Assembly (NCBI GenBank): GCA_031253995.1
Contig: JAIRVG010000053.1
Location: forward strand, 21,328 to 85,327
Direction: 5' to 3'
DNA length: 64,000 nucleotides
Source: Paucimonas sp.
Lineage (GTDB): Bacteria; Pseudomonadota; Gammaproteobacteria; Pseudomonadales; Pseudomonadaceae
Shown piece by piece: positions 7,766 through 17,492 of the stretch. The notes under the pieces are model-generated. The model did no database searches. It worked only from the letters and a program-made list of their open reading frames with translations, and was not told where the DNA came from. Position numbers and translations under genes: made by a program. The number at the start of each line of letters is the position of its first letter. The stretch's first letter is position 1.

Positions 7766-8092
7766 ATGGCCAATAGCTCGCTACGCAAAGCCTCGCTGCA
7801 AAGCATGGAAGCGGAAATCGAAAGCCTGCTGAAATCCCTGGAGAGCCTGAAAGACGATGCCTCGGACGAATCGCGCAAAACCATGAAGGCCCTGCGCAGC
7901 AGCGCCGAGAATGCCCTGCGCCATTCCCGCGACCTGCTCGGCGATGCCTATGAAGAGGTGAAGACCCGCACCCGCGAGACCAGCCTGGCCACCCGCGACT
8001 ATGCCCAGCAACACCCTTGGACCACCGCCGGCGTGGCCATCGGCGCCCTCGGCCTGCTGGCCGCCTACCTGATGTGCAAGCGCGGCGACTGA
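7766..8092 (+). CDS. DUF883 membrane-anchored protein (ElaB/YqjD-like)
   Basis: A 108-residue protein with a long charged amphipathic helix (about residues 10-80) and one C-terminal membrane segment ([19 protein letters not shown]), ending CKRGD. This is the pattern of YqjD/ElaB proteins, which in E. coli sit in the inner membrane, bind ribosomes and rise in stationary phase. It starts at ATG 7766 after AAGGAG. Its 3' end overlaps the end of the convergent trpI gene by 28 bp. Confidence 0.85.
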   Translation: MANSSLRKASLQSMEAEIESLLKSLESLKDDASDESRKTMKALRSSAENALRHSRDLLGDAYEEVKTRTRETSLATRDYAQQHPWTTAGVAIGALGLLAAYLMCKRGD

Positions 8093-8985
8093 TCGCCCTG
8101 TTGCGCCAGCTCTGTGCGCAACCATCCCGCCAATTGCTCGGCGCGCCCGTCTGCGGCGCGTCGCGGCACCCACAGCGCCAGTGATGCCTCGGTGGGGCTG
8201 AAGCCCCAGGGCGCCGCCAGGCGTCCGCTGCGCAGATCGTCGGCCACCAGCGGTTGCGGCGCGATCGCCACGCCCAGGCCGGCCCCGGCCGCTTCCAGCA
8301 AGTAGTACAGATGCTCGAATCCCTGCCCGTAACGCAAGGCGCCAGGCTCGATGCCCTGTTGCCGTGCCCAGTCCGGCCAGGCCTGCGGCCGCGAGGTGGT
8401 GTGCAGCAGCGCTTCGTCGAGCAGGGCGCTGGCCGGTTTGTCCCGCAGGCGCTCGAAGCCGGCGAAGTGCGGGCTGAGCACCGGCCCCACGCATTCCTGC
8501 GCCAGCACATGCACCTCCATGTCCGCCGGCCACGGCGGCTCGGCGAACACCAGCAGCGCATCCAGCCCCGGACGGCGCGGGTCGAGGTCGCCTTCGCCGG
8601 CCGACAGGTGCAGGCGCAGGTCGGGCAGGTCGGCGTTAAGGCGGCCCAACCTGGGAATGAACCAGCGCGCCAGCAGGCTGCCCGAGCAGCCGAGGACGAA
8701 CGGCGCATCCGCACCGCTCTGGCTCAGCTCGGCGCACACCACGCGCAGGCGCTCGAAGGCCTCGCCGCTGACTTCCCGCAGGCGCAGGCCGGCATCTGTG
8801 AGTTTGAGGCCGCGCCCGTCCTTGACGAACAGGCTGACCCCAAGATGGCTTTCCAGCGCCTTCAACTGCCGGCTCACCGCGCCGTGGGTCACGTGCAGTT
8901 GCTCGGCCGCCTGGCTGACACTGCCCAGGCGGGCAGTCACCTCGAAGGCGCGAAGGGCATTCAGCGGGGGCAGTTCACGAGACAT
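8065..8985 (-). CDS. trpI: TrpI, LysR-family activator of trpBA
   Basis: A 306-residue LysR-type regulator. The winged HTH is at residues 5-65 ([37 protein letters not shown]), followed by the periplasmic-binding-like effector domain. The GcvA-like N-terminus, the position divergent from trpBA and the 110-bp shared promoter gap identify it as TrpI. In Pseudomonas TrpI activates trpBA in response to indoleglycerol phosphate and represses itself. The stop lies inside the 3' end of the DUF883 gene. Confidence 0.93.
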   Translation of the reverse strand: MSRELPPLNALRAFEVTARLGSVSQAAEQLHVTHGAVSRQLKALESHLGVSLFVKDGRGLKLTDAGLRLREVSGEAFERLRVVCAELSQSGADAPFVLGCSGSLLARWFIPRLGRLNADLPDLRLHLSAGEGDLDPRRPGLDALLVFAEPPWPADMEVHVLAQECVGPVLSPHFAGFERLRDKPASALLDEALLHTTSRPQAWPDWARQQGIEPGALRYGQGFEHLYYLLEAAGAGLGVAIAPQPLVADDLRSGRLAAPWGFSPTEASLALWVPRRAADGRAEQLAGWLRTELAQQGDQSPRLHIR

Positions 8986-9095
8986 GACGTGTGAGTTTTC
9001 CTGACGGGTTGCGGCGATCTTATCGGTTTTCAGCGGGGCCTGTCGTGGTTAGAGTAGGCCCATTGTCAGAACAATCCTTCTTACCGGAGCGACCC
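8986..9095. promoter_or_regulatory. trpI / trpBA divergent promoter region
   Basis: A 110-bp gap between the trpI start (8985) and the trpB start (9096). By analogy with characterised Pseudomonas trpBA systems, it should hold the two TrpI-binding sites and both promoters. I see a ribosome-binding site CGGAG at 9085-9089 for trpB but cannot place the operators exactly by eye. Confidence 0.6.
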
Positions 9096-10322
9096 ATGAC
9101 CCAGACCAACCTTCGCAGCGGCCCCGACGCCAACGGCCTGTTCGGCGCCTTCGGCGGCCGCTACGTCGCCGAAACCCTGATGCCACTGGTGCTCGACCTG
9201 GCCCGCGAATACGAAGCGGCCAAGGCCGACCCGGAATTCCTCGAACAGCTGGCCTACTTCCAGCGCGACTACATCGGCCGCCCGAACCCGCTGTACTTCG
9301 CCGAGCGCCTGACCGAGCACTGCGGCGGCGCGAAGATCTTCTTCAAGCGTGAAGAACTGAACCACACCGGCGCGCACAAGGTGAACAACTGCATCGGCCA
9401 GGTCCTGCTGGCCAAGCGCATGGGCAAGAAACGCCTGATCGCCGAGACCGGCGCCGGCATGCACGGCGTGGCCACCGCCACCGTCGCCGCCCGCTTCGGC
9501 CTGCCCTGCGTGATCTACATGGGCGCCACCGACATCGAGCGCCAGCAGGCCAACGTGTTCCGCATGAAGCTGCTGGGCGCCGAGATCGTCCCGGTCACCG
9601 CCGGCACCGGCACCCTCAAGGACGCGATGAACGAAGCCCTGCGCGACTGGGTAACCAACGTCGACGACACCTTCTACCTGATCGGCACCGTGGCCGGCCC
9701 GCACCCATACCCGGCGATGGTCCGCGACTTCCAGTCGATCATCGGCAAGGAAACCCGCGCCCAGCTGCACGAGAAGGAAGGCCGCCTGCCGGACAGCCTG
9801 ATCGCCTGCGTCGGCGGCGGCTCCAACGCCATGGGCCTGTTCCACGACTTCCTCGATGACACCAGCGTGCAGATCATCGGCGTCGAAGCCGGCGGCCATG
9901 GCGTCGACACCGACAAGCATGCCGCCAGCCTCAACGGCGGCGTGCCGGGTGTGCTGCACGGCAACCGCACCTACCTGCTGCAGGACGACGACGGCCAGAT
10001 CACCGACGCCCACTCGATTTCCGCCGGCCTCGACTACCCGGGCATCGGCCCCGAGCACGCCTGGTTGCACGAGATCAAGCGCGTCGAATACGTGAGCATC
10101 ACCGACGACGAAGCCCTCGGCGCGTTCCACACCTGCTGCCGCCTGGAAGGCATCATCCCGGCGCTGGAAAGCTCCCACGCCCTGGCCGAAGCCATCAAGC
10201 GCGCACCGACCCTGCCCAAGGACCACCTGATGGTGATCTGCCTGTCCGGGCGCGGCGACAAAGACATGCAAACCGTAATGAGCCATATGGCCGCGACCGC
10301 AGAGCAGGAGAAGCAGGCATGA
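9096..10322 (+). CDS. trpB: Tryptophan synthase beta chain
   Basis: Catalyses condensation of indole with serine to give tryptophan, with PLP, in the alpha2-beta2 complex. 408 residues from ATG 9096, which follows CGGAG; the upstream in-frame extension is not family-like. Visible blocks are [15 protein letters not shown] at the N-terminus, the PLP lysine K95 in [13 protein letters not shown], the substrate loop [13 protein letters not shown], the phosphate-binding GGGSNAMG, and the C-terminal SGRGDKD. Length is as usual. The stop overlaps the trpA start (ATGA, 10319-10322), implying translational coupling. Confidence 0.98.
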   Translation: MTQTNLRSGPDANGLFGAFGGRYVAETLMPLVLDLAREYEAAKADPEFLEQLAYFQRDYIGRPNPLYFAERLTEHCGGAKIFFKREELNHTGAHKVNNCIGQVLLAKRMGKKRLIAETGAGMHGVATATVAARFGLPCVIYMGATDIERQQANVFRMKLLGAEIVPVTAGTGTLKDAMNEALRDWVTNVDDTFYLIGTVAGPHPYPAMVRDFQSIIGKETRAQLHEKEGRLPDSLIACVGGGSNAMGLFHDFLDDTSVQIIGVEAGGHGVDTDKHAASLNGGVPGVLHGNRTYLLQDDDGQITDAHSISAGLDYPGIGPEHAWLHEIKRVEYVSITDDEALGAFHTCCRLEGIIPALESSHALAEAIKRAPTLPKDHLMVICLSGRGDKDMQTVMSHMAATAEQEKQA

Positions 10323-11131
10323 GCCGTCTCGAACAGCGTTTTTCCGAGCTGAAGCAGGAAGGGCGTGCCGCCCTGGTGACCTTCATCACCGCTGGCGACC
10401 CGGGCTACGATGCCTCGCTGAAGATCCTCAAGGGCCTGCCGGCGGCCGGTGCCGACGTGATCGAGCTGGGCATGCCGTTCACCGATCCGATGGCCGATGG
10501 CGTGGCGATCCAGCTGGCGACCCTGCGCGCCCTGGATGCCGGCCAGACCCTGGCCAAGACCCTGCAGATGGTTCGCGAATTCCGTGTGGACAACCAGACC
10601 ACGCCGATCGTGCTGATGGGCTACTACAACCCGATCCATCGCTTTGGCGTGGCGAAGTTCGTGGTCGAGGCCAATGAAGCCGGCGTCGATGGCCTGATCA
10701 TCGTCGACCTGCCGCCGGAGCACGACGCCGAGCTGGCGACCCCGGCCCAGGCTGCGGGCATCGACTTCATCCGCCTGACCACCCCGACCACCGATGACGC
10801 GCGTCTGCCGCGGGTGCTGGAGCGCAGTTCGGGCTTCGTCTACTACGTGTCGGTGGCGGGCGTGACCGGTGCCGGCTCGGCGACCACCGAGCATGTGAGC
10901 GAGGCCGTGGCGCGTCTGCGTCGGCACACCGACTTGCCGGTGAGCGTTGGTTTCGGGATCCGTACGCCGGAGCAGGCCGCGGCGATCGCGCGGTTGGCGG
11001 AAGGCGTGGTGGTGGGATCGGCGCTGGTGGACAAGATCGCTACCGCGGCGAGCCCGGAGCAGGCTGTGGATAACGTCCTGGCGCTGTGCTCGGCCCTGGC
11101 CGAAGGCGTGCGCGGCGCACGCAAGGCCTAA
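10319..11131 (+). CDS. trpA: Tryptophan synthase alpha chain
   Basis: Cleaves indole-3-glycerol phosphate to indole and glyceraldehyde 3-phosphate, and feeds indole to TrpB through the tunnel. 270 residues, a TIM barrel. The catalytic residues are both present: E49 in VIELGMPF and D60 in DPMADG. The phosphate site [10 protein letters not shown] and [10 protein letters not shown] are near the C-terminus. It is co-transcribed with trpB under TrpI control, and a strong hairpin follows. Confidence 0.98.
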   Translation: MSRLEQRFSELKQEGRAALVTFITAGDPGYDASLKILKGLPAAGADVIELGMPFTDPMADGVAIQLATLRALDAGQTLAKTLQMVREFRVDNQTTPIVLMGYYNPIHRFGVAKFVVEANEAGVDGLIIVDLPPEHDAELATPAQAAGIDFIRLTTPTTDDARLPRVLERSSGFVYYVSVAGVTGAGSATTEHVSEAVARLRRHTDLPVSVGFGIRTPEQAAAIARLAEGVVVGSALVDKIATAASPEQAVDNVLALCSALAEGVRGARKA

Positions 11132-11143
11132 GAACGCCTCCGA

Positions 11144-11179
11144 CCCTGTTGGGAGCGGGTTCACCCGCTCCCAACAGGG
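11144..11179 (+). terminator. REP-type hairpin terminator after trpA
   Basis: A perfect 16-bp stem (CCCTGTTGGGAGCGGG / CCCGCTCCCAACAGGG) with a TTCA loop. It starts 13 bp after the trpA stop. The stem is a GAGCGGGTTCACCCGCTC-type REP used as a terminator; no long T-run follows. Confidence 0.75.
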
Positions 11180-11198
11180 CTCTCTACCCGCCTGAAGA

Positions 11199-11528
11199 TC
11201 ATTCGAAGATCGACAGATCCAGCGGCCTGACATCCCCCATCCAGATCGCATGGTCCCGGTGATCCGCCAGTTCATCCCCGGTCAGCGGATGCAGGAACAC
11301 CACCAATCCCTTCCGATACAACGCCAGCCACGGCAACACCACCCCGATCAGTTCCGGCCCGAAGGCCAGTTGGCAGCTCCAGTCCGGATGCGGCCCCACC
11401 GGCTTGCGGTGCATGCGGCCCATGGTCACCGGAAACAGCTTGGCCGTCTCCTCGCACAACGCCTGCGCCTGCTCGAACGTGCTCTCGTCGTAATACACGT
11501 GGGCGTGATAGCCCTTGATCCTATCCAC
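11199..11528 (-). CDS. DOPA 4,5-dioxygenase-family protein
   Basis: A 109-residue protein of the PF08883 family, related to fungal DOPA 4,5-dioxygenase. The conserved histidines appear in GYHAHVYYD near the N-terminus, in MHRKPVGPHPDWSCQLAF, and in FLHPLTGDELADHRDHAIWMG. The start codon is GTG 11528, preceded by AGGAG. The bacterial members have unknown substrates; extradiol cleavage of a catechol is inferred from the family only. It sits between trpA and the LysR gene as a minus-strand unit. Confidence 0.85.
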   Translation of the reverse strand: MDRIKGYHAHVYYDESTFEQAQALCEETAKLFPVTMGRMHRKPVGPHPDWSCQLAFGPELIGVVLPWLALYRKGLVVFLHPLTGDELADHRDHAIWMGDVRPLDLSIFE

Positions 11529-11567
11529 CGCTGAACTCCTGAAATCGACAACTCGCTGCGCCGCAGT

Positions 11568-12482
11568 CTATACGAGCTGTCCCGCCTGTTCTTCCGTCAA
11601 CCACTCGACGAATCGCTCGATCAGTACGTTGCGCCGCTTGCGCGGCGGACGTACCACATAGTATCCCTTGGCAGAACGAATTGATGTATTCAGGGGCTGG
11701 CACAGCAGGCCTTGATCGAGCAGGGCGTCGACCAGGTGGCGCCAGCCGATGGCCACGCCTTGTCCTGCGATGGCGGCCTGGATCAGCAAGGTGTAATTGT
11801 CGAAACGCAGCGGCCCGGACGTCGGCGGACTGGCCAGCCCCAGCTCGCGAAACACACCGCTCCAGTCGAACCAGCGACTCGCCGACTCCCCTCGCAAGTG
11901 CAGCAACGGCAGTTCGGCAAGGCTCGCAGGCGTCAGCGGCAACGCCCTTTCCCCCAGCAAACGCGGGCTGCAAACCGGGAAAACCTCTTCGTCGAAGAGC
12001 CACTGCGCCTCACCCTGGCGGAAGCGCCCGTCGCCGAACAGCACCGCCACATCGATGTCCGGACGCAGCATGGCGTGGCTGCGCTCGCTGGTGACCAGGC
12101 TCACATCGACCCGTGGATTGGCCTGGTGGAAACGCTGCAATCGGGGCATCAGCCAGTACGCAGCGAAGGCGAAATCCGTAGCCACCCGCAGCACTTCATG
12201 CTGGCCGCGCCCGGCCACCTGGGACACGCCATCGTCGAGATTGAGCATGCCCATGTGTACTTGCTCGTACAGCAGTACACCGGCCTCGGTCAGCTCTATC
12301 CCGCGGTAGATGCGGTCGAACAGGCGCGCGCCGAGCTGCTCTTCCAGGCGCTTGATCTGCTGGCTGACCGCCGGCTGGGTAGTGCCCAGCTCGACCGCCG
12401 CCGCGGTGAAACTGTGATGACGCGCTGCGGCCTCGAACACACGCAACACGTCCAGGGACATGCCCTCCAGTGCTTCAAACAT
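11568..12482 (-). CDS. LysR-family regulator, probable choline-O-sulfate utilisation regulator
   Basis: A 304-residue LysR-type regulator with the HTH at about residues 10-65 (LRVFEAAARHHSFTAAAVELGTTQPAVSQQIKRLE) and an effector domain after residue 95. ATG 12482 is used, although an internal ATG at residue 8 would also give a family-like N-terminus. It is divergent from betC, with 114 bp between the starts, and belongs by position to the choline-sulfate regulators that control betC and the transport genes. A DnaA box (TTATCCACA, 12547-12555) lies in the shared promoter gap. Confidence 0.85.
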   Translation of the reverse strand: MFEALEGMSLDVLRVFEAAARHHSFTAAAVELGTTQPAVSQQIKRLEEQLGARLFDRIYRGIELTEAGVLLYEQVHMGMLNLDDGVSQVAGRGQHEVLRVATDFAFAAYWLMPRLQRFHQANPRVDVSLVTSERSHAMLRPDIDVAVLFGDGRFRQGEAQWLFDEEVFPVCSPRLLGERALPLTPASLAELPLLHLRGESASRWFDWSGVFRELGLASPPTSGPLRFDNYTLLIQAAIAGQGVAIGWRHLVDALLDQGLLCQPLNTSIRSAKGYYVVRPPRKRRNVLIERFVEWLTEEQAGQLV

Positions 12483-12546
12483 AAGCTCAGCTAATCCTAG
12501 TCATTGTCGCCCACGGGCTTTACCCGGTTTCGGTTGAGGAACAGGC

Positions 12547-12555
12547 TTATCCACA
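12547..12555 (+). promoter_or_regulatory. DnaA box in the LysR / betC promoter gap
   Basis: A perfect TTATCCACA about 38 kb from oriC. It is the most distant of the series of boxes found in this window on the left side. Confidence 0.6.
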
Positions 12556-12596
12556 GCCGTATCCCATAATGCCTGACGATGGAATGCCGTGACCTT

Positions 12597-14108
12597 ATGA
12601 AACGCAAGAACATCCTCTTCATCATGGCCGACCAGATGGCCGCGCCGTTGCTGCCGATCTACGCGCCGTCGCCGATCCGCATGCCCCACCTGAGCCGCCT
12701 GGCCGCCGAGGCCGTGGTGTTCGATTCCGCCTACTGCAACAGCCCGCTGTGTGCGCCGTCGCGTTTCACCCTGGTCAGCGGCCAGTTGCCGAGCAAGATC
12801 GGCGCCTACGACAACGCCGCCGATTTCCCCGCCGACATTCCCACCTACGCCCACTACCTGCGCCGCCTCGGCTACCGCACGGCGCTGTCGGGCAAGATGC
12901 ACTTCTGCGGCCCGGACCAGCTGCACGGCTACGAAGAACGCCTGACCAGCGACATCTACCCGGCCGACTACGGCTGGGCGGTGAACTGGGACGCCGCGGA
13001 CGAGCGCCCGAGCTGGTACCACAACATGTCCTCGGTGCTGCAGGCCGGGCCTTGCGTGCGCACCAACCAGCTGGATTTCGACGAGGAGGTGGTGTTCAAG
13101 GCGCAGCAATACCTCTACGACCATGTCCGCGAGGGCAGTGAGCAGCCGTTCTGCCTCACCGTGTCGATGACCCACCCCCACGACCCGTACACCATTCCCA
13201 AGGCGTTCTGGGACCTGTACAGCGACGACGAGATCCCCCTGCCGAAGCTGCCCTTCGCCCAGCGCGAGCTGGACCCGCACTCCCAACGCCTGCTCAAGGT
13301 CTACGACCTGTGGGACAAGCCGCTGCCTGTGGATAAGGTCCGCGATGCCCGACGCGCCTACTTCGGCGCCTGCAGCTACATCGACGCCAACATCGGCAAG
13401 CTCCTGCAGACGCTGGAAGAAACCGACCTGGCCGACGACACCCTGATCGTCTTCTCCGGTGACCACGGCGACATGCTTGGCGAGCGCGGGCTCTGGTACA
13501 AGATGCACTGGTTCGAGATGTCCGCCCGGGTGCCGCTGCTGATCCATGCGCCGGGGCAGTTCGGCGCCAGGCGGGTCAGCGCCTCGGTGTCCACCTGCGA
13601 CCTGCTGCCGACCCTGGTGGAGCTGGCCGGCGGCAGCGTCGAAGCCAACCTGCCGCTGGACGGCCGCTCGCTGCTCGGCCACCTGAACGGGGAGGGCGGG
13701 CACGACGAGGTGATCGGCGAATACATGGCCGAGGGCACCATCAGCCCGCTGATGATGATCCGCCGCGGGGCCTACAAGTTCATCTACAGCGAGGACGATC
13801 CCTGCCTGCTCTACGATGTGGAGGCCGATCCGCAGGAGCTCGACAACCTCGCCGAACGTCCACGGCATGCCGATCTTGTCGCGGCATTGCTTGCCGAGTG
13901 CCGTCAGCGCTGGAACATCCCGCAACTGCGCGAGCAGGTGCTGGCCAGCCAGCGCCGCCGCCGTTTCGTCGCCGCAGCCCTTGCCACCGGCACGCTGAAG
14001 AGCTGGGATCACCAGCCCCTGGTCGATGCCAGTCAGCAGTACATGCGCAACCACATCGATCTCGACGACCTGGAGCGCAAGGCGCGTTATCCACAACCTG
14101 CCCGCTAA
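12597..14108 (+). CDS. betC: Choline-sulfatase
   Basis: Hydrolyses choline-O-sulfate to choline and sulfate, giving carbon, nitrogen, sulfur and an osmoprotectant precursor. 503 residues from ATG 12597. The sulfatase signature is CAPSR, with C52 to be converted to formylglycine; metal-binding blocks are IMADQM at residues 9-14 and SGDHGDMLGERGLWYKMHWFE. The C-terminal extension after about residue 440 (LRRRRFVAAALATGTLKSWDHQPL pattern) is typical of BetC and helps form the tetramer. It contains DnaA boxes at 13328 and 14087. The choline-binding gene follows 18 bp downstream. Confidence 0.96.
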   Translation: MKRKNILFIMADQMAAPLLPIYAPSPIRMPHLSRLAAEAVVFDSAYCNSPLCAPSRFTLVSGQLPSKIGAYDNAADFPADIPTYAHYLRRLGYRTALSGKMHFCGPDQLHGYEERLTSDIYPADYGWAVNWDAADERPSWYHNMSSVLQAGPCVRTNQLDFDEEVVFKAQQYLYDHVREGSEQPFCLTVSMTHPHDPYTIPKAFWDLYSDDEIPLPKLPFAQRELDPHSQRLLKVYDLWDKPLPVDKVRDARRAYFGACSYIDANIGKLLQTLEETDLADDTLIVFSGDHGDMLGERGLWYKMHWFEMSARVPLLIHAPGQFGARRVSASVSTCDLLPTLVELAGGSVEANLPLDGRSLLGHLNGEGGHDEVIGEYMAEGTISPLMMIRRGAYKFIYSEDDPCLLYDVEADPQELDNLAERPRHADLVAALLAECRQRWNIPQLREQVLASQRRRRFVAAALATGTLKSWDHQPLVDASQQYMRNHIDLDDLERKARYPQPAR

Positions 14109-14126
14109 TCATTCGAGGAACGCAGC

Positions 14127-15050
14127 ATGAAAGGGTTATCCACAAACGTTGTCGCGGTTGTTCTTACCCTCGCTGTCGGCGCCGCGCAGGCCGAGGACAG
14201 CAAATGCGAGATGGTCAGGATGGCCGATCCGGGCTGGAGCGATATCGCCGCCACCAATGCGGTCGCGCGCTTCCTGCTGGAAGGCGCCGGCTACCAGACA
14301 CGGATCGATTCGCTGGCCGTGCCGATCATCTACGGCGGCCTCAAGGACGGCCTGGTCGACGCCTTCCTCGGCAACTGGATGCCGGCGCAGCAGGGCTTCC
14401 ACGACAAGTTCGTGGCCAACGGCGACGTCGACCAGCTGGCGCGCAACCTCGAAGGCACCGAGTTCACCCTGGCGGTGCCGGAGGCGGTGTGGGAGTCCGG
14501 CGTGAAGGACTTCGCCGACCTGCAGAAACGCGCCGGCGAGTTCGACCGCAAGATCTACGGCATCGGCTCAGGGGCCCCGGCCAACCTGTCGTTGCAGTCG
14601 ATCATCGACAAGAACGAGTTCAACCTTGGCGGCTGGAAGCTGGTGGAATCCAGCGAACAGGCGATGCTGGCCCAGGTGCAGCGGGCGGTGAAACGCGACA
14701 AGCCGATCGTGTTCCTCGGCTGGACCCCGCACCCGATGAATGTGCAGCTGAAGATGCGCTACCTCACCGGTGGCGAGCAGTGGTTCGGCAGCAGCGGCAG
14801 CGTCTACACCCTGACCCGCAAGGGTTATGCACAGGCCTGCCCGAACGCGGCGAAACTGCTCGCCAACCTGAGCTTCAGCCAGGGCATGGAAAACACCATC
14901 ATGGCCAATGTCGTGGATAACAAGATGAGCTACGACGATGCCGCCAAAGCCTGGATCCGCTCCAACCCGGCGCTGCTCGATGGCTGGCTGCAAGGCGTCA
15001 GCACCCGCGACGGCGGCGACGCCCTGGCGGCGGTGAAGGCCCGGCTGTAA
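14127..15050 (+). CDS. choX: Choline ABC transporter periplasmic binding protein
   Basis: A 307-residue periplasmic solute-binding protein of the ChoX/ProX type. A signal peptide ends at AAQAEDS (about residue 22). The aromatic box that binds the quaternary ammonium is suggested by W in DPGWSDIAATNA, in LGNWMPAQQG and in LGWTPHPMN. It is translated directly after betC. No permease or ATPase gene is adjacent, so it must pair with a transporter encoded elsewhere. A DnaA box (14136-14144) overlaps codons 4-7, and a one-mismatch box lies near 14915. Confidence 0.92.
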   Translation: MKGLSTNVVAVVLTLAVGAAQAEDSKCEMVRMADPGWSDIAATNAVARFLLEGAGYQTRIDSLAVPIIYGGLKDGLVDAFLGNWMPAQQGFHDKFVANGDVDQLARNLEGTEFTLAVPEAVWESGVKDFADLQKRAGEFDRKIYGIGSGAPANLSLQSIIDKNEFNLGGWKLVESSEQAMLAQVQRAVKRDKPIVFLGWTPHPMNVQLKMRYLTGGEQWFGSSGSVYTLTRKGYAQACPNAAKLLANLSFSQGMENTIMANVVDNKMSYDDAAKAWIRSNPALLDGWLQGVSTRDGGDALAAVKARL

Positions 15051-15094
15051 CCCACCCGTGTGGGAGGAACACAAGTAGAGAGCTTGACGCAGAC

Positions 15095-15170
15095 CCTGTG
15101 GGAGCGGGTTTACCCGCGATTGCGATAGTGAATTCACCACCGCAATCGCGGGTGAACCCGCTCCCACAGG
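15095..15170. repeat. Paired REP (long hairpin) after choX
   Basis: Two 30-bp arms (15095-15124 and 15141-15170) form a near-perfect inverted repeat around a 16-bp centre. Each arm contains CCTGTGGGAGCGGGTT and CCCGCGATTGCG. It separates choX from the SulP gene and probably ends or attenuates transcription. Confidence 0.85.
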
Positions 15171-15273
15171 TCCCCGCTAAATCAATAAGTCATGTGCTGT
15201 TCCATGAGAGGGAACTTGCGGTAGCGCACCAGACCCCGCACCCTTGACAGCCTCACCGGTAAAGAGCGACCCG

Positions 15274-16845
15274 ATGCCCTGGCCCGACCGCGACAGATTC
15301 CTGCCCTTCCTGCGCTGGCTGCCCCGGCAGAACCGCACCAGCGTCCGCCGCGACCTGCTGGTGGGCCTGAGCGGGGCCATCCTCGCCCTGCCGCAATCCA
15401 TCGCCTACGCCCTGATCGCCGGCCTGCCCGCCGAATACGGGCTCTACGCCGCCATCGTCCCGGTGCTGATCGCCTGCCTCTGGGGCTCGTCCTGGCACCT
15501 GATCTGCGGCCCCACCGCCGCCATCTCCATCGTCCTCTACGCCGCTATCAGCCCGATGGCGGTGCCGGGCAGCGGCGACTACATCACCCTGGTCCTGCTG
15601 CTGACCTTCCTCGGCGGCGTATTCCAGTGGCTGCTGGGCATGCTGCGCTTCGGCGCGCTGGTGAACTTCGTCTCCCATTCCGTCGTGATCGGCTTCACCT
15701 GCGGCGCCGCGGTGGTCATCGCCCTAGGCCAACTGCCAAGCCTGATGGGCCTCGACCTGGAGAGCCAGGCCACGGCGCTGAAGACCCTGGAAAGCCTGCT
15801 CCAGCATGCCGGCGAGCTGGACTGGCCGTCGCTGCTGCTGGGCCTCGCCACCCTGGCGCTGGGCCTGGCCATCAAGCTGCTGCGCCCGCGCTGGCCGGCC
15901 CTGTTGATAAGTCTGCTGGGCACCACCCTGCTGGCGTATTTCTGGCCCGCGATGTTCGGCCATGTCGCCCTAGTACCCGCTTTCACCGGCAAGCTGCCGC
16001 CCCTGAGCCCGGTGCCCCTGTGGGACCTGGAACTGGTCCTGCGCCTGCTGCCCGGCGCCGTGGCGGTGGGCATGCTGGGCCTGGTCACCAGCCTGTCGAT
16101 TGCCCGCTCGCTGTCGATCCGCTCCGAACAGCTGATCGACGCCAACCAGGAAATCCGCGCCCAGGGCCTGTCCAACATGGTCGGCGCCTGGTTCTCCGGC
16201 TACCTGTCCTCGGGCTCGTTCACCCGTTCCGGGCTGAGCTACGACGCCGGCGCGCAATCGCCGCTGGCCGGGGTGTTCTCTGCGTTGTGGGTGGCGCTGT
16301 TCGCCGTCGCTGGCGCGAAGTTGATCGCGCATATCCCGATTCCCGCCATGGCTGGCAGCATCCTGCTGATCTGCTGGGGCCTGGTGGATCACCGGGCGAT
16401 CCGCGCGCTGTACCGGGTCAGCCGCCCGGAATTCGTGGTGATGACCCTGACCTTCTGCGCCACCCTGCTGCTGGAGTTGCAGACGGCGATCTACGCCGGG
16501 GTGCTGGCCTCGCTGTTCTTCTACCTCAAGCGCACCTCGCAGCCCCGCGTGCAGCAGGTGCGGGAAGGGGAAATGGATGTGTTGCGGGTCGGCGGCTCGA
16601 TCTTCTTCGGCGCCAGCCACTACCTGCAAGTGCGCCTGCAACGCTGCAATGCGCTGAACGTGGTGATCGACGCGCGGCAGATCAACTTCATCGACTATTC
16701 AGGGGTGGAGATGCTCCATCAGGAGGCACGGCGCTTGCGCCGCCAGGGCGGCGGGCTGACCCTGCGCCGGGCGCGGCCGCAGGTGGTGGAGGAGTTGCAG
16801 AAGTTGGAAGGCATGGAACGGTGTCCGATTCATTTCGAAGAATGA
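15274..16845 (+). CDS. SulP-family anion permease with STAS domain
   Basis: A 523-residue inner-membrane transporter, from ATG 15274 after AAAGAG. About 12 hydrophobic segments span residues 30-420, with the SulP motif LPQSIAYALIAGLPAEYGLYAAIVP near residue 42. A cytoplasmic STAS domain follows (about 430-520; VVIDARQINFIDYSGVEML). The family moves sulfate, bicarbonate or other anions. Being next to betC, it may export or import sulfate or carry choline-O-sulfate; this is inferred from context only. A REP pair lies in between, so it may have its own promoter. Confidence 0.9.
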   Translation: MPWPDRDRFLPFLRWLPRQNRTSVRRDLLVGLSGAILALPQSIAYALIAGLPAEYGLYAAIVPVLIACLWGSSWHLICGPTAAISIVLYAAISPMAVPGSGDYITLVLLLTFLGGVFQWLLGMLRFGALVNFVSHSVVIGFTCGAAVVIALGQLPSLMGLDLESQATALKTLESLLQHAGELDWPSLLLGLATLALGLAIKLLRPRWPALLISLLGTTLLAYFWPAMFGHVALVPAFTGKLPPLSPVPLWDLELVLRLLPGAVAVGMLGLVTSLSIARSLSIRSEQLIDANQEIRAQGLSNMVGAWFSGYLSSGSFTRSGLSYDAGAQSPLAGVFSALWVALFAVAGAKLIAHIPIPAMAGSILLICWGLVDHRAIRALYRVSRPEFVVMTLTFCATLLLELQTAIYAGVLASLFFYLKRTSQPRVQQVREGEMDVLRVGGSIFFGASHYLQVRLQRCNALNVVIDARQINFIDYSGVEMLHQEARRLRRQGGGLTLRRARPQVVEELQKLEGMERCPIHFEE

Positions 16846-16876
16846 AACTTCGGTAGTTCAATAAATTCATGTCTGC

Positions 16877-16896
16877 AACTGACAATTCTGTCAGTT
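16877..16896. promoter_or_regulatory. lux-box-like palindrome, unit 1
   Basis: AACTGACAATTCTGTCAGTT is part of a perfect 10-bp inverted repeat with a 4-nt centre (16875-16898). It fits the CT-N12-AG pattern of LuxR-family operators. A possible -10 (TAGCAT, 16919-16924) lies 22 bp downstream and the ATG 85 bp downstream. The same arrangement is seen at 17493 and 19120. Confidence 0.7.
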
Positions 16897-16980
16897 GCGC
16901 CTTTCCGTTCCCTGGTCCTAGCATCGGTTGCGAACAGTTCAGGATTTACTTCGCCCATGCTTCGCCCGGAGGGGTTGGTA

Positions 16981-17451
16981 ATGGATATCAGGAAGATTTC
17001 TTTAACTTGCGCGTGTGCCCTGTTGCTCATTCAAGGCGCTGCAAACGGAGACGATGATAAGCAGCCGGGGCGATGTTTCAAAAAATCCATAGATTACAAG
17101 TTGTATTACATGTACGGTGAAAAACCGCAATATGCGGCACCGGAAGACTTCCCCGCCGATGAACTACAGGAATTTATCGATAGCGGCGGCAAGTTGAGAA
17201 GGAATGACGTTGTCATCAACTACACCTACCACATCGAAAACGGAATACTCACCTTCGATGCCAGCTCATCGAAAACGCCTAGCGGGGAAATCATGTATGC
17301 CTGGGAAAACTCCCCCTATACCTTCAGCAAGACAGATAGCAAGGCGTCCACACAAGTAGGTAGTCCAGGTCACGTCAGTATCGAGGTTAACGTGTGGGAC
17401 CCGGTGTGCAAAGTCAAAGGCACGAAGCGACTCGTCGCAGAAGTAAAATGA
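16981..17451 (+). CDS. Small secreted PKD-like protein, paralogue 1
   Basis: A 156-residue protein of unknown function, from ATG 16981 (GGAGGGG upstream). A signal peptide (about residues 1-24) is followed by a cysteine block RCFKKSIDYKLYYMYGE and a C-terminal beta-rich domain with FDASSSKTPSGEIMYAWENS, DSKAST and DPVC. The DAS(S/G)S-TPSG-FAW order resembles a PKD/Ig-like fold. One cysteine near the start of the mature chain and one in DPVC are kept in all four paralogues and could form a disulfide. Base composition is clearly more AT-rich than the flanking genes. Confidence 0.75.
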   Translation: MDIRKISLTCACALLLIQGAANGDDDKQPGRCFKKSIDYKLYYMYGEKPQYAAPEDFPADELQEFIDSGGKLRRNDVVINYTYHIENGILTFDASSSKTPSGEIMYAWENSPYTFSKTDSKASTQVGSPGHVSIEVNVWDPVCKVKGTKRLVAEVK

Positions 17452-17492
17452 AAAACTTGCTGTGGGGCGGTAGCTCAATTTTGCGGGAGTGC

